Part shown: one piece after another, positions 7,821 to 18,225 of the stretch
Layout: the number at the start of each line of letters is the position of its first letter
How positions within the stretch are numbered: the stretch's first letter is position 1
Source: Stenotrophomonas sp. UBA7346
GTDB lineage: Bacteria; Pseudomonadota; Gammaproteobacteria; Xanthomonadales; Xanthomonadaceae
DNA: 64,000 nt
Direction of reading: 5' to 3'
Assembly (NCBI GenBank): GCA_002471015.1
Contig: DKPB01000082.1
Span: 76,872-140,871, forward strand
Notes under the pieces: generated by a model
What the model was told of the DNA's origin: nothing
Seen by the model: the letters and a program-made list of their open reading frames with translations, nothing else
The model's database searches: none
Program-made: the position numbers and the translations under genes

Positions 7821-10202
7821 TCATGGCGCGATCAATGCAGGTTCCCGTGCCGGGTTGCGGTGGGCTTCGATGGCGGCAACAAAGTCTGCTATCACCTCAT
7901 CGTTGAGATCCTCGGCCATCAGCAGCAGCGGGTCGTGTTCAAGCATGCTTGGCCCTGCCGTCTCCAGTATCGCCTTGGCATCACCCACGAACAGCAGAGG
8001 CTTGCCGTGCCGATAGGCGTCGCGGACGTGCTCCAAGGCGCGCACGTCCCGCGACAGCGTATCCACCGCCTTCATTCCGGACACGACCACCAAGGCGTCG
8101 AACAGCACGCCTGGCTCGTTTTCCAAAGACGCATCTGCATCGATGACGCCGCCCTCTTCGCTTTCCAGTGCCCCCACATGCGGCCCTACAACGCGCACCA
8201 TCGCACCCTGCGCGCTCAGTGCCTCGCCCAGCACGACGATGTCGCTCTGTCTGCTGCCATCTGCCACCAGGATGGCGATACGGCGCGTGCGCACGCCGCC
8301 TTCGCCTGGCCGCGCCAGCAACGACAATGCAGGCGAGTTGGCAACTTCCACTTTCACCTTGCCTTTCGAAATGCTGGGCATGCGCGCCGGCAGCGGCATA
8401 CCCAGCCCCTGCGCCACCTGCGCTGCGAGTGCCTCGGATGCATTCCGGAGCATGGACACCACGCGTTTGCGCACCGCCGGCACCGTTACCTTGCTCAGCT
8501 CGAACCGGAACGCCTCAGCGATGTGGCGCTGCTCCGCTTCGGTCTGGCTTTCGTAGAAGAGCGTGGCCTGGGCGAAGTGCTCCGCAAATTTCTCGGGTTT
8601 GGCACGGACTTCGTCGCCCTGCACGGGCTCGGCGAACGACACAAAGCCGGCGCCGCCTGCCTGGAAAGGGCAACCGCCCGCCAGCGAGTTGGGTTCGTAG
8701 GACACCCTGCCGCGATGTACCGCTTGGCGGTGCATCCCGTCGCGCTGATTGTTGTGCACCGGAACAACAGGCGCATTTATCGGAATCTCGTGGAAATTCG
8801 GCCCGCCCAACCTGCTTATCTGCGTGTCCACATACGAATGAATGCGACCGGCCAGCAGCGGATCGTTGCTGAAATCAATGCCGGGAATCACGTGGGCCGT
8901 GCAGAACGCCACCTGCTCGGTTTCGGCGAAAAAATTGTCGGGATTGCGGTTCAGCACCATGCGCCCGACGGGCTGCACCGGCACCAGTTCCTCCGGCACC
9001 AGCTTGGTTGAATCCAATACGTCAAAGCTGAAGCTTTCCGCCTGTTCTTCGGTGAACACCTGTACGCCCAACTCGTACTCCGGGTATTCGCCGGCTTCGA
9101 TGGCTTCCCACAGGTCGCGGCGATGGAAGTCCGGATCCGCACCGGCGATCTTTACCGCCTCATCCCATACCAGCGAGTGCGTGCCCAGTTTCGGCGACCA
9201 ATGGAACTTGCAGAACACGGATTTGCCGCGCGCATTCACCAGCCTGAAAGTATGGACGCCGAAGCCCTGCATCATCCGATAGCTGCGCGGAATGGCGCGG
9301 TCGGACATCTGCCACATCAACATATGGGTGGATTCCGGCATCAGCGACACGAAATCCCAGTACGTGTCATGCGCCGATGCTGCCTGCGGCATAGCGTGAT
9401 GCGGCTCCGGCTTTACCGCATGCACCAGGTCGGGAAACTTGATTGCGTCCTGGATGAAGAAAACCGGCATGTTGTTGCCCACCAGGTCCCAGTTTCCCTC
9501 CTCGGTATAGAACTTGACCGCGAAGCCGCGTACATCGCGTGCCGTGTCCTTGGAGCCGCGCTCACCGGCAACGGTTGAGAAGCGCACGAACACCGGCGTT
9601 TGCTTGCCGGCTGTCTGGAAAGGCGCGGCGCGGGTCAGCGCGGAGAGGTCTTCATACGCTTCAAAGTAGCCGTGGGCGCCAGAGCCGCGTGCATGAACGA
9701 TGCGCTCGGGAATACGTTCGTGATCGAAGTGGGTGATCTTCTCGCGCAGGATGAAGTCCTTCAGCAGCGCAGGCCCGCGTACTCCGGCTTTCAGGCTGTT
9801 CTGGTTGTCGGCAACCGGCACCCCTTGATTCGTGGTGAGCTGCTGTTCCATCGCATCGTTGCGCGCCCGCGGCAGCGCCCCGCCACCCGAGTCCTGCCCT
9901 GGCGCAGCGGCAATCCCCGTCTTTTCGTTTGCGTTCGATTCGCTTGTGGTACTTGCACCCGTTGCCGTGGAGGGGGCGGTGAAGTGCTCACCCTCCGGTG
10001 GCGACAGTGCGTTTTTCCGGCCGTGCTCGGCTGCCTTCTGTGCATTGTGTGCACGCGCTGCAGACCAGTCATCTATGGCTCTCGGCACCGCATCCACGTC
10101 ACGGACAGGTTTACGCGAGCTCGCCTTCGCCGGGCCGCTGCCAGAACGTGCGGCGGATTTTTCCGGGTGAATGGGTGATGAGGGATGTTTGCGGCTGGCC
10201 AT
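7821..10202 (-). CDS. katE: Large-subunit monofunctional catalase (HPII type)
   Basis: 793 residues, the length of clade-II catalases, which convert hydrogen peroxide to water and oxygen in the cytoplasm. After a ~120-residue polar extension come the catalase core motifs: [14 protein letters not shown] (distal His), [20 protein letters not shown], and the haem-ligating Tyr region RIHSYVDTQ. The C-terminal ~150 residues ([11 protein letters not shown] onward) are the flavodoxin/GATase1-like domain unique to large-subunit catalases. It is single-gene and divergent from the alcohol dehydrogenase. Confidence 0.97.
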   Translation of the reverse strand: MASRKHPSSPIHPEKSAARSGSGPAKASSRKPVRDVDAVPRAIDDWSAARAHNAQKAAEHGRKNALSPPEGEHFTAPSTATGASTTSESNANEKTGIAAAPGQDSGGGALPRARNDAMEQQLTTNQGVPVADNQNSLKAGVRGPALLKDFILREKITHFDHERIPERIVHARGSGAHGYFEAYEDLSALTRAAPFQTAGKQTPVFVRFSTVAGERGSKDTARDVRGFAVKFYTEEGNWDLVGNNMPVFFIQDAIKFPDLVHAVKPEPHHAMPQAASAHDTYWDFVSLMPESTHMLMWQMSDRAIPRSYRMMQGFGVHTFRLVNARGKSVFCKFHWSPKLGTHSLVWDEAVKIAGADPDFHRRDLWEAIEAGEYPEYELGVQVFTEEQAESFSFDVLDSTKLVPEELVPVQPVGRMVLNRNPDNFFAETEQVAFCTAHVIPGIDFSNDPLLAGRIHSYVDTQISRLGGPNFHEIPINAPVVPVHNNQRDGMHRQAVHRGRVSYEPNSLAGGCPFQAGGAGFVSFAEPVQGDEVRAKPEKFAEHFAQATLFYESQTEAEQRHIAEAFRFELSKVTVPAVRKRVVSMLRNASEALAAQVAQGLGMPLPARMPSISKGKVKVEVANSPALSLLARPGEGGVRTRRIAILVADGSRQSDIVVLGEALSAQGAMVRVVGPHVGALESEEGGVIDADASLENEPGVLFDALVVVSGMKAVDTLSRDVRALEHVRDAYRHGKPLLFVGDAKAILETAGPSMLEHDPLLLMAEDLNDEVIADFVAAIEAHRNPAREPALIAP

Positions 10203-10332
10203 GACAGGGACTCTTCTGGACGGCTCTCAAACATAGTCACATGGGGTGAAACACACGTGATCCAAATGCCGGTTCAAATCACGGCAGGTTGACCGCAGCC
10301 AGCGCAGTTTCCAGCAACACCCAGCCGTCGAG

Positions 10333-11502
10333 ATGATCATGAGAGCACTCACCTATCAGGGCGCCAACAACGTAAGCATGGACACCGTGCCCGATCCTGA
10401 AATCATTGCACCTGACGACATGATTCTGCGGGTGACCGCAACTGCCATCTGCGGATCGGACCTGCACATTCTTCACGGAAAGATTCCGGGCATGAAAGAT
10501 GGCGACATCCTCGGCCACGAATTCATGGGTGTTGTCGAAGAAGTTGGTTCGGAGGTGACGCGCGTGAAACCCGGCGACCGGGTGGTGATTCCCTTCGTCA
10601 TCGCCTGCGGTCAGTGCTTCCATTGCTTGCTGAATGAGTACGCCGCCTGCGAAACCACCAATAGCGGCCCCGGCGCGGCAATGAACCCGAAGAGCATCAA
10701 GCCGCCAGCGGCGCTGTTCGGCTACAGCCATATGTACGGCGGCATTGCAGGTGGACAGGCAGAACTTGTGCGCGTGCCCAAAGCCAATGTCGGCCCACTG
10801 GTGGTGCCGGATGTGCTCAGCGATGAACAGGTGCTGTTTCTCTCTGACATCCTGCCAACCGGCTACCAGGCAGTGCTGAACGCGGGGGTCAAGCCCGGTT
10901 CAACGCTGGCGATCTTCGGTGCCGGCCCGGTGGGCTGCATGGCCGCAGCCTGCGCGCGCATGCTCGGTGCCGAAACCATCTACATGGTCGACCACAACCC
11001 TTACCGGCTGGAATTCGCACGCGATACCTATGGTGTGCTGCCGATCAACTTCGACCAGGACAACGACCCGGCCGAGCTCATCATCCAGGCAACACAGGGG
11101 CGCGGTGTGGACGCCTGTATCGATGCGGTGGGTTTCGAGGCCAAGGGCAGCACCACCGAAACCGTGCTTACCACGCTGAAACTGGAAGGTTCCAGCGGCA
11201 AAGCGCTGCGCCAATGCATTGCCGCGACGCGGCGCGGCGGCACGGTCAGCGTCCCGGGTGTCTATGCCGGCTTCATCCATGGCTTCCTGTTTGGCGACGC
11301 GTTCGACAAGGGCCTGACCTTCAAGATGGGCCAGACCCACGTACAAGGCTTGATGCCGGAATTGCTGGAAGCCATAGGCGAGGGACGACTGAAACCGGAA
11401 GTGATCATTTCCCACCGCATGAAATTGCAGGATGCAGTACGCGGCTACGAGCTGTTCGACAAGCGGCAGGACAATTGTCGCAAGGTGGTACTCACCCCCT
11501 GA
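10333..11502 (+). CDS. Zinc-dependent alcohol dehydrogenase
   Basis: 389-residue medium-chain dehydrogenase/reductase. Visible are the catalytic-zinc region (CGSDLH and [12 protein letters not shown]), the structural-zinc cysteines ([15 protein letters not shown]) and a Rossmann motif ([11 protein letters not shown]), so it is NAD(P)-dependent. It resembles the formaldehyde/threonine dehydrogenase-like group often seen in stress clusters; substrate unknown. MRALTYQG at 10339 is an equally good start. A bidirectional terminator follows at 11553. Confidence 0.9.
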   Translation: MIMRALTYQGANNVSMDTVPDPEIIAPDDMILRVTATAICGSDLHILHGKIPGMKDGDILGHEFMGVVEEVGSEVTRVKPGDRVVIPFVIACGQCFHCLLNEYAACETTNSGPGAAMNPKSIKPPAALFGYSHMYGGIAGGQAELVRVPKANVGPLVVPDVLSDEQVLFLSDILPTGYQAVLNAGVKPGSTLAIFGAGPVGCMAAACARMLGAETIYMVDHNPYRLEFARDTYGVLPINFDQDNDPAELIIQATQGRGVDACIDAVGFEAKGSTTETVLTTLKLEGSSGKALRQCIAATRRGGTVSVPGVYAGFIHGFLFGDAFDKGLTFKMGQTHVQGLMPELLEAIGEGRLKPEVIISHRMKLQDAVRGYELFDKRQDNCRKVVLTP

Positions 11503-11552
11503 TTGCGGCAGCACTTGGCGATGCCAAACGGAACTGACATCGCCACACAAAG

Positions 11553-11579
11553 AAGAGCCCCTCAGCGAGGGGCTCTTTG
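11553..11579. terminator. Bidirectional intrinsic terminator
   Basis: An 11-bp perfect stem (aagagcccctc / gaggggctctt) with an AGC loop between the convergent alcohol dehydrogenase and BON-domain genes. Short T-rich stretches follow on both strands. Confidence 0.75.
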
Positions 11580-11667
11580 CACGGCGTTCCTGCTGCCATT
11601 ATCAGCGCCTGCGCAACGGCAGCCAGCACGCGCGCCACCGAAGCGCGGCGTGGAAGTGCGGTTCCGC

Positions 11668-12036
11668 TTACTTGTTGGCCGCGAGGGTAAGACCACTCGC
11701 ATCAACGCGTTTCACGCCCTGGACGCCGCCCGCAGTGGCGACCGCCCGCTCCTTCTCTGCGGCACTGCCGACCATGCCACTCAACGCAACCACACCGTTG
11801 ACGGTCTCAACCTTGATTTCCATGCCCGGTACATTGCTGGTGGTCAGCAGGTCCGCTTTCACCTTGGTGGTGATCCACGTATCGCTGCCCGGCTGCTGGG
11901 AATCAGTCTGCGTTGTGTGCCCGGCCTTGGCCTTGTCGTGTGCCGATGGCGGGTTGCCCGCGCTTGCCGCCGCAGCGGCCATGCCCAGTGGAATCACCAG
12001 CATCATTGCGAATCGGCTCATGTTTGCTCGGTTCAT
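11668..12036 (-). CDS. BON-domain periplasmic protein (OsmY-like)
   Basis: 122 residues with a signal peptide (LVIPLGMAAAAASAG) and one C-terminal BON domain (WITTKVKADLL, then VVALSGMVGSAAEKERA and a final G-V-V-style strand), the phospholipid-associated fold of OsmY-type stress proteins. The start at MNRANMSR has AAGGA before it; the upstream in-frame extension to 12141 looks non-coding. Acts in the periplasm. Confidence 0.85.
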   Translation of the reverse strand: MNRANMSRFAMMLVIPLGMAAAAASAGNPPSAHDKAKAGHTTQTDSQQPGSDTWITTKVKADLLTTSNVPGMEIKVETVNGVVALSGMVGSAAEKERAVATAGGVQGVKRVDASGLTLAANK

Positions 12037-12211
12037 TGACGTGTCCTTGAACGGAGCAGGAGAGCTCCATCGCCAGCGTCTGCCTGTTGCGGTTAACGAG
12101 GCGCATCCCTGCACCCAGGCGTGCTCATCTACCGATGACATTGATGTATGCAGTTCTCACTGCAGCATCGTGGATGATGATCAGCGCGGTTCAGTGTGCT
12201 GAAGGGGGGCC

Positions 12212-12850
12212 ATGTTTGACAGCGGGACGACGAGCGTTGGGGATACTGCTGGAATGCAACCGATCGGGAAGCGCATGAACAGCACACACCAGGACCAGAC
12301 CGCGTTGCTCATCATCGACATGATGAATCTCTTCGACTTCGAGGGCGGGCGTGGCCTGGCCACCTCCGCCCTGCGCTGCCTGCCGGCAATCAAGCGATTG
12401 CGGCAACGTTTCGATGCCGAATGCGCGCCCGTCATCTACGTCAATGACAACTTCGCGCATTGGCAGGGTGGCTTTCATGATCTGCTTGCACAATGCACGT
12501 TGAGCGGTGGCCCATCGGCGCGGATCGCGATGGCGCTGGCGCCGGGCGCTGGCCACTACTACGTGCTCAAGCCAAAGCATTCAGCCTTTCTATGTACGCC
12601 GTTGAGCGTGCTGCTGGCCCAGCTCCACGTGCGCCGTCTTGTACTGACCGGCATTGCATTGGATTCCTGCGTCATTGCCACCGCACTGGACGCCAACATG
12701 CGCGAGTTCGACCTATGGGTACCGAACGACGCCGTCGGTGCGATCAGCCAGACCCGCAAGGCGAAAGCACTGGCCCTGATCCGCGCGTCGCTTGATGTGG
12801 ATACGCGCGGCACCCGTGCGGTGGCAACGCTGTTCCCTGCCACCAACTGA
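12212..12850 (+). CDS. Isochorismatase-family cysteine hydrolase
   Basis: 212 residues. The Asp-Lys-Cys triad of the family is visible: Asp in ALLIIDMMN, Lys in VLKPKHSAF and Cys in ALDSCVIAT. These enzymes hydrolyse amides or vinyl ethers; the substrate cannot be told. The ATG at 12212 is preceded by AAGGGGGG, but MNSTHQD at 12275 is where family similarity begins and is a credible alternative. Confidence 0.85.
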   Translation: MFDSGTTSVGDTAGMQPIGKRMNSTHQDQTALLIIDMMNLFDFEGGRGLATSALRCLPAIKRLRQRFDAECAPVIYVNDNFAHWQGGFHDLLAQCTLSGGPSARIAMALAPGAGHYYVLKPKHSAFLCTPLSVLLAQLHVRRLVLTGIALDSCVIATALDANMREFDLWVPNDAVGAISQTRKAKALALIRASLDVDTRGTRAVATLFPATN

Positions 12851-12925
12851 AGCTTGCGGCGGAGCGGTCAGTTCACCTTGTTCGGCCTGAAGGTCGTCAT
12901 CCGCCGTCCTGCAGGCGTTGAGCGC

Positions 12926-13357
12926 CTATGAGGAACCGGGTATCGGCGTGTTCGCACGTTCATCCATGATCACCTCGCCATCTTCCTTGACGAACGCAGC
13001 AGCCAGCGGCGGCAGGATGGCCAGGACCGCTTCCGACGGGCGCGCGAGCCGCACGCCCAGGTCGGTTTCCACAAACGGTCTGTTGATCAGGATGGGATGC
13101 GCCAGCATGGCATCGATCAGTGCATCGTCGGTAAGGCCCGGATCGTCCAGGCCGAGCTCGGTGTAGGGCGTTCCTTTCTGGCGGATTGCCTCCCTCACGG
13201 TCAACCCAGCCTTGTCGATCAGCTCATGCAGTCGCGCCTTGGTTGGCGTGTCGGTCACGTAGTCGATGATGACCGGTTCGATGCCGGCATGCCTGAGCAG
13301 AGCAAGCACGTTTCTGGAGGTTCCACAGTTGGGGTTGTGATAGATCGTCGCCTTCAT
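12926..13357 (-). CDS. arsC: Glutaredoxin-type arsenate reductase
   Basis: 143 residues, the usual length. The catalytic Cys lies in [10 protein letters not shown], and the family arginines appear in [10 protein letters not shown] and [10 protein letters not shown]. It reduces arsenate to arsenite using glutathione/glutaredoxin, feeding the efflux pump at 14444. It overlaps the upstream arsH gene by 4 nt (ATGA), so the two are translationally coupled. Confidence 0.95.
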   Translation of the reverse strand: MKATIYHNPNCGTSRNVLALLRHAGIEPVIIDYVTDTPTKARLHELIDKAGLTVREAIRQKGTPYTELGLDDPGLTDDALIDAMLAHPILINRPFVETDLGVRLARPSEAVLAILPPLAAAFVKEDGEVIMDERANTPIPGSS

Positions 13358-14091
13358 GCTGCGGCTCCTGCGGCCGCGGGCGACGTGGCGCCGGACGCCG
13401 CAGCAAGCGCTGCCACCGCCGCCTCACCCTTGCGCTCGCTGTAGCGGTCAACCAGGTAGTCACTGCGATCCCTGACCAGCAGCGTGAACTTCACCAGCTC
13501 TTCCATCACGTCGACGACGCGGTCGTAATACGCCGATGGCTTCATCCGTCCCTGCTCATCAAACTCCTGCCAGGCTTTTGGTACCGACGACTGGTTGGGG
13601 ATGGTGACCATGCGCATCCAGCGGCCGAGCACACGCAAGGCGTTCACCACGTTGAAGGACTGCGAGCCGCCGCTGACCTGCATCACCGCGAGCGTGCGGC
13701 CTTGGGTGGGGCGAATGCCGGCGTCCTCCAGCGGCAGCCAGTCGATCTGGTTTTTCAGCACGGCAGTCAATGTTCCGTGTCGTTCCGGACTGACCCAGAC
13801 CTGACCTTCAGACCACAGCGAGGCCTCGCGCAGTTCGCGCACCTTCGGGTGATCGGCCGGCACTGCATCGAGCATTGGCAGCTCATGGGGATCGAATAGC
13901 CGGGTCTCGGCACCGAAGTGCTCCAGCAGGCGCTGTGCCTCCAGGGCGAGCTTCCGGCTGAAGGACTGGGGCCGGAGCGAACCGTAGAGGATCAGGATGC
14001 GCGGCCTGTGTGTACTCGGGCGCAGCACGTCCAGATCGGAATGGGCAGGCTGTTGCACGGCGCCGGCGTGGATATTGGGTAGGTCGAGCAC
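13354..14091 (-). CDS. arsH: Arsenical resistance flavoprotein ArsH
   Basis: 245 residues of the NADPH-dependent FMN reductase fold: [17 protein letters not shown] (FMN phosphate loop) and [20 protein letters not shown]. ArsH is known to oxidise trivalent organoarsenicals. The start is a GTG at 14091 with AGAGGGA upstream. Divergent from arsR across just 38 bp and coupled to arsC downstream. Confidence 0.93.
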   Translation of the reverse strand: MLDLPNIHAGAVQQPAHSDLDVLRPSTHRPRILILYGSLRPQSFSRKLALEAQRLLEHFGAETRLFDPHELPMLDAVPADHPKVRELREASLWSEGQVWVSPERHGTLTAVLKNQIDWLPLEDAGIRPTQGRTLAVMQVSGGSQSFNVVNALRVLGRWMRMVTIPNQSSVPKAWQEFDEQGRMKPSAYYDRVVDVMEELVKFTLLVRDRSDYLVDRYSERKGEAAVAALAAASGATSPAAAGAAA

Positions 14092-14129
14092 GGCTTGTCC
14101 CTCTTTATCATTTCCACTATTCTAGAATT
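14092..14129. promoter_or_regulatory. Divergent ars promoter with a palindromic site
   Basis: The 38-bp gap between arsH and arsR contains the perfect 10-nt palindrome attctagaat (14119-14128) ending 2 nt before the arsR start codon. Both genes' promoters must overlap here, so this is the probable ArsR operator (inference). No ribosome site precedes arsR. Confidence 0.5.
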
Positions 14130-14444
14130 ATGGAACATATAACTGCAACGCGGGCGCTGGCCGCACTCAGTCACGGAACCCGCTTATCGATCTACCGGCT
14201 GCTTGTCGAAGCAGGCCGCGGCGGCAAGCTGGCCGGCGAAATCGCCGAGGCATTGACGCTTCCCGGCGCCACCCTGTCCTTCCACCTGAAGGAGTTGTCC
14301 GCCGCCGGCCTGGTCAGCTCAGAACAGCGCGGCCGCACGGTCTGCTATCGCGCCAATTTCGACGCCATGACCAGCCTGGTCGATTACCTGACCGAGAACT
14401 GCTGCGCGGGCGATCAATCCTGCGGCACGCCAGGGCGCTGCTGA
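14130..14444 (+). CDS. arsR: Arsenic-responsive repressor ArsR
   Basis: 104 residues, a winged-helix ArsR/SmtB protein ([17 protein letters not shown], then [17 protein letters not shown] as recognition helix). The metal site is not the classic ELCVCDL in the DNA-binding helix; instead three C-terminal cysteines, CCAGDQSC, have the spacing of the Acidithiobacillus-type As(III) site. The ATG at 14130 is chosen because similarity starts there; with no ribosome site, the mRNA may be leaderless. Followed, overlapping by 1 nt, by the ACR3 pump gene. Confidence 0.92.
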   Translation: MEHITATRALAALSHGTRLSIYRLLVEAGRGGKLAGEIAEALTLPGATLSFHLKELSAAGLVSSEQRGRTVCYRANFDAMTSLVDYLTENCCAGDQSCGTPGRC

Positions 14445-15493
14445 TGAATGACACGGCTGCGGCGCCTGCCGCGCGCCTGTCATTCCTGGACCGCTTCCTG
14501 ACCGTCTGGATCTTCCTGGCAATGGCGGTCGGCGTGGGCCTGGGCGCGGCCTTCCCCGGGCTGCAGTACCAAATAGACGCGCTGAGCGTTGGCACCACCA
14601 ACCTACCCATCGCCATCGGCCTGGTCCTGATGATGTTCCCGCCACTGGCCAAGGTGGACTACGCGCAACTGGGCGTGGTGTTCAAGGACAAGCGCGTACT
14701 GGCGCTGTCACTGATCCAGAACTGGCTGATAGGCCCGGCTCTGATGTTCGCCCTGGCGGTGATCTTTCTGCGCGATCAGCCGGGGTATATGACCGGGCTC
14801 ATTCTGATCGGCTTGGCGCGTTGCATCGCGATGGTTCTGGTCTGGAACCAGCTGGCAAAAGGTGACAACCAATACGTCGCCGGGTTGGTCGCATTCAATT
14901 CCCTGTTCCAGATTGCACTGTTCAGCGTCTACGCCTGGCTCTTTCTTTCCTGGTTGCCAACTGCGCTGGGGCTGCACGGCGTGGTACTAGATGTTGGCTT
15001 CTGGCCGGTTGCCGAGGCTGTGCTGATCTACCTGGGCATCCCCTTCGCTGCCGGGTATCTGGTGCGCCGGGCGTTGACCCGGTCGAAGGGGCTTGATTGG
15101 TATGAGCACAGGTTCCTGCCCGCCATCGGCCCGATAACCCTGGTCGCGCTGTTGTTCACGATCACGGTGATGTTCGCCATGAAAGGCGGCGATGTGCTCA
15201 AACTGCCGTGGGATGTGCTGCGTATTGCCGTCCCGTTGACGATCTATTTTATGGTCCAGTTCACCGTCAGCTTCTTCATGGGCAAGCTGATCGCCAAAGA
15301 CTATCCGCGCACTACCGCAATCGCTTTCACAGCTGCCGGCAACAACTTCGAGCTTGCCATCGCTGTGGCGGTAGCTGCGTTCGGCATCAGCTCGCCGGTC
15401 GCATTCGCCGCTGTCATTGGCCCACTGATCGAGGTGCCGGTTCTGATCCTGCTGGTACACGTCGCGCTCCGGCTGAAGCGAGGTTTCGCGTAG
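14444..15493 (+). CDS. Arsenite efflux permease, ACR3 family
   Basis: 349 residues with about ten transmembrane helices. Family features include the conserved Cys in [20 protein letters not shown] and the region [17 protein letters not shown]. It exports arsenite from the cytoplasm. The start overlaps the arsR stop by 1 nt (TGATG), so it is in the arsR operon. Confidence 0.95.
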   Translation: MNDTAAAPAARLSFLDRFLTVWIFLAMAVGVGLGAAFPGLQYQIDALSVGTTNLPIAIGLVLMMFPPLAKVDYAQLGVVFKDKRVLALSLIQNWLIGPALMFALAVIFLRDQPGYMTGLILIGLARCIAMVLVWNQLAKGDNQYVAGLVAFNSLFQIALFSVYAWLFLSWLPTALGLHGVVLDVGFWPVAEAVLIYLGIPFAAGYLVRRALTRSKGLDWYEHRFLPAIGPITLVALLFTITVMFAMKGGDVLKLPWDVLRIAVPLTIYFMVQFTVSFFMGKLIAKDYPRTTAIAFTAAGNNFELAIAVAVAAFGISSPVAFAAVIGPLIEVPVLILLVHVALRLKRGFA

Positions 15494-15555
15494 CGCCCCC
15501 TCACGGAGGCAGGTGCGGGCAAGCGTTCGCTGTCGGCTGGAGTGCCCAGCGGCGG

Positions 15556-15579
15556 CAATAGTGGACTGCTCCACTATTG
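15556..15579. repeat. Perfect stem-loop / palindromic site
   Basis: Arms of 10 nt (caatagtgga and tccactattg) around CTGC. It lies between the convergent ACR3 and nei genes. There is no T-run on either side, so it is not a standard intrinsic terminator; it may be an RNA processing hairpin or a protein site. Confidence 0.6.
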
Positions 15580-15627
15580 CGCCGAGCGGGCTACATGAGC
15601 GCGGTTCGCCCGTTTCAGCGAAGGCGG

Positions 15628-16404
15628 TCACCCTTCCTGCCCACCGCCGCCATCAACATGGTCACGGTGGCCCAGGCTGTAGTCCACCTGGCAGTTCTCG
15701 CAGAAAAACGTACGACGGTTGGTGGTCCCCATATACCGTTTGCTTACCGGCCCGCCGCATTGCGGGCAGGTTCGTCGGGTATGCACCTGCCAGTGCTGCT
15801 TCAGTACGAAGGCACGCTTCCATTCAAGGAACTGGAAACTGTAGAGGCGCGCCTGATTGATCAGTTGCGTGAGTTTGCGCGGCGGCAAATCACCGACTCG
15901 GGTGGCTGGATGCACGCCGGTCAGGAACAGAACTTCATTCTTTACGATGTTGCCCACGCCGGAGAAAATGGACTGATCCAACAGAGCATCGCAGACCATC
16001 AGTGCCGGTGCGGCCTTGAGCTTGCGCCGCGCCAGTTTCGGGTCCCAGGCATCATTCATGACGTCGGCGCGCCAATCGTATACATCGTCCAGTGGCTGTT
16101 CGATCAGCTTCACCGAGCACGCATAGAAATTCATTTCACCGCTGTCAAAGTGCAGCGAGACCCTCGGCGGTGACTCCTTGCGCTCATCGATACGCCAACT
16201 GCCAAACATCAGCAGATGGATACGCAGACTGACGTTGCTGAACTCAAGCAGGAAGTGTTTTCCCCAGGCGCGTACCGCCTTGACGCGCCTGCCTTCCAGT
16301 CGCGCAAGGTCCAAACGGCTGTTGCCGGAAACTTTCCGTACCGTATGGCCCTTGAACCGGGCAGCGGCCTCGCACAGCAGAACGATGGAAGGGCCCTCAG
16401 GCAT
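15628..16404 (-). CDS. nei: Endonuclease VIII-type DNA glycosylase (Fpg/Nei family)
   Basis: 258 residues beginning M-PEGPSI, with the processed N-terminal Pro and Glu that are catalytic in this family. H2TH-region residues (LLDQSIFSGVGNIVKNEVLF) and a C-terminal zinc finger (CPQCGG ... CENCQ) follow. It removes oxidised pyrimidines and cuts the strand. The start was set at MPEGP because maturation requires it. Overlaps the upstream DUF72 gene by 8 nt. Confidence 0.93.
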   Translation of the reverse strand: MPEGPSIVLLCEAAARFKGHTVRKVSGNSRLDLARLEGRRVKAVRAWGKHFLLEFSNVSLRIHLLMFGSWRIDERKESPPRVSLHFDSGEMNFYACSVKLIEQPLDDVYDWRADVMNDAWDPKLARRKLKAAPALMVCDALLDQSIFSGVGNIVKNEVLFLTGVHPATRVGDLPPRKLTQLINQARLYSFQFLEWKRAFVLKQHWQVHTRRTCPQCGGPVSKRYMGTTNRRTFFCENCQVDYSLGHRDHVDGGGGQEG

Positions 16405-17134
16405 CGGGCTTCTCCCGCAGCAGCGCCTGCAGACACAGGGCATCGGGGACGGCGGAGCCATCGGCGGTATTGTCAAAGATCATCCATGCTTCGCCACTGG
16501 CATCGCGCTCGGCCAGATCGCCGGCCAGCTTCCGCAATGCCGGCTCGCCGTAACGGCCGTAGTACATCCGCGGTTGCCCATGCCAACGCCAATAGCTCCA
16601 GCTGCGGGTCCCGCCAGGCCATGCTGCCAGCGGGAAACGGGCAGGATTGGCGGCTACACGGGCGACGTCATGTGTCCGCAACATCGCATCCGCAGCCTCG
16701 CTGAACCAGCTTGCATGACGCGGCTCGCAGGCCACGCGTGCTGTCGTACGCCTGCGCAAAGCGCGCAGAAAGGACGAGGCAACACGGCCGTCGTAAGCCA
16801 GGCTGGGTGGCAACTGCAGCAGCAGCGCGCCCAGTTTCCCGCCGAGCTGCTGCGCCGCTTCCAGAAACGGATCAAGCAGCGGTGCTACACCGCTCAGCCG
16901 CAGCTGGTGCGAAATAGTCTGTGGGAACTTCACCGAAAAGCGAAAGCCTGCAGGCACCACCGAAGCCCAACGCGCATAGGTCGCCGCGCGGTGTGGCCGG
17001 TAAAAGGATGAGTTGATTTCCACGACCGACAACCGCGTCGCATAGCGCTGCAGTGCGCTGGCGCCGTTGCCGAAAGCCGCAGCGTGCGCCGAAGGCAGCG
17101 ACCATCCTGCGCAGCCCACCAAGGTGTCATGCAT
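16397..17134 (-). CDS. DUF72 family protein
   Basis: 245 residues of the TIM-barrel-like DUF72 family: VGCAGWSLP, VVEINSSFYR, GFRFSVKFPQTISH, LGALLLQLPPSLAYD, and the C-terminal YGRYGE and WMIFDNT. Function unproven; links to DNA repair have been suggested from genome context, and here it overlaps nei by 8 nt. MNRSVRNTAM at 17161 is an alternative start; no strong ribosome site marks either. Confidence 0.88.
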   Translation of the reverse strand: MHDTLVGCAGWSLPSAHAAAFGNGASALQRYATRLSVVEINSSFYRPHRAATYARWASVVPAGFRFSVKFPQTISHQLRLSGVAPLLDPFLEAAQQLGGKLGALLLQLPPSLAYDGRVASSFLRALRRRTTARVACEPRHASWFSEAADAMLRTHDVARVAANPARFPLAAWPGGTRSWSYWRWHGQPRMYYGRYGEPALRKLAGDLAERDASGEAWMIFDNTADGSAVPDALCLQALLREKPDA

Positions 17135-17384
17135 TGCGGTATTGCGAACTGATCGGTTCATCGCACAGAACATCAGCCTGCATGCGTAGCGCGACGGTGA
17201 AAACGGTTCATGGGCGATGTGAAACCACCTCCCCCGTATCTTCCGCATTGTGGCCTGTCTGCCCGAAGCCGCTCCTTTCGCATATCGAGAGTGGACCAGT
17301 GCATGAGGGGCTCGCCCCAACGCCCCATCGGTACATGCGCATCCACATGCTCCCCTGCGCGCACAAGCGCGGCCCATGACCCAC

Positions 17385-17408
17385 AAAAAAGCCCGCATTT
17401 CTGCAGGC
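17385..17408 (-). terminator. Intrinsic terminator, minus strand
   Basis: On the minus strand: GCCTGCA-GAAA-TGCGGGC (one mismatch) followed by TTTTTT. It faces away from the DUF72 start, so it ends transcripts coming from the right (17740 onward), for example the cyclophilin-fold operon. Confidence 0.65.
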
Positions 17409-17646
17409 TTGCTGTGAACTCTGGACTTGCTTGGACGCCATGAAACCAGGCGATGGTGCTTATCCGACCCAAATAGTCGATACAACCATATGTTTTAAAT
17501 GCAATAAAAATAATTGTCACATTGAAGATACCCCCATTTGTACCCCTTAGTTGATTGGATGCTGTTGGACTTACTTGCACAGCAGCGCCATTTCTCGACG
17601 AAACCCCTCTTAGCCATGCATTTCCTGCTACATGGATCTGTCGCCT

Positions 17647-17684
17647 GCCAGGAGACCGCCCGGTATTCCTAGAGGTCTCCTGGC
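17647..17684. repeat. Long inverted repeat
   Basis: Perfect 11-nt arms gccaggagacc and ggtctcctggc separated by 16 nt. On the plus strand it is followed by A6, so it is not a plus-strand terminator. It lies about 55 bp beyond the stop of the gene at 17740. Confidence 0.5.
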
Positions 17685-17739
17685 AAAAAAGTCCAAAAGC
17701 ACAGGTGACGTCCGTTGCCGGCCAGTATGCAAACAACGG

Positions 17740-18225
17740 CTAGTCGGACTCAATCCGAACTGCGAGCGGCCCTTCCGTGCGAAGGACCTGCAGTCCTCCT
17801 TCGATTCGACCCAGTCGGATCAGACCCTTCGAGTACGCAAAGGGCCTGTGGAAAATCGCCAGATTTCCCCACGGCGCATAAAAGGCGATGTCGCCCGCCG
17901 CCGGCGTGACTCCCTCCGGCTCACCCGCCACACTGAGACGGCGCGGAAGCTGCGCGATTTTCTCGGTCGCGGCGTAGTCCTCAAGCTGCAGCGTCAGCGG
18001 CAACTGGGCGATGAACTCGCGCGCCGGGATACTGTCTTCCATGGTGGCCGACAGCATCTGATCGTTGATGATCAGTCGAATCTTCATGGAACGAACCTCC
18101 GGGTTTGACTCTACCTTCCTGGCTGCAATGGTGTGATGAGTGGGCTCGGCAGAGCATGCCGCTATTGCCCCGAATGCAAGCAGGAGGCAAAGCAGGGTTC
18201 CTGTGATCGACGTAACGCACCTCAT
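17740..18225 (-). CDS. Secreted cyclophilin-like fold protein
   Basis: 161 residues. A signal sequence with a cysteine (LLLAFGAIAACSAEP, probable lipoprotein) is followed by the TM1367/cyclophilin-like fold family: MKIRLIINDQMLSATMED, then LPLTLQLEDYAATEKI, DIAFYAPWGNLAIF and YSKGLIRLGRIEGG. Often found next to esterases and MFS pumps, as here. The start overlaps the MFS stop by 1 nt (TGATG), giving a coupled three-gene operon. Role unknown. Confidence 0.85.
   Translation of the reverse strand: MRCVTSITGTLLCLLLAFGAIAACSAEPTHHTIAARKVESNPEVRSMKIRLIINDQMLSATMEDSIPAREFIAQLPLTLQLEDYAATEKIAQLPRRLSVAGEPEGVTPAAGDIAFYAPWGNLAIFHRPFAYSKGLIRLGRIEGGLQVLRTEGPLAVRIESD

Larger units (their letters stand above)
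17135..17739. other. Gene-free stretch with att-like/AT-rich segment
   Basis: Six hundred bases without a convincing gene. On the minus strand it contains two tandem G-rich units (ggggtacaaatg and gggggtatcttc, 17523-17547), an arrangement like that upstream of P4-type integrase genes, in an AT-rich segment (17480-17560). Possibly the scar of a lost island (inference). A terminator and a hairpin inside are listed separately. Confidence 0.35.

Noticed and set aside
7860..9011. 383-codon plus-strand ORF
   Set aside because: It is antisense to katE, and the minus frame has full catalase motifs; the plus frame has none.
17173..17736. 187-codon minus-strand ORF
   Set aside because: Covers the AT-rich att-like region and a terminator; composition not protein-like.
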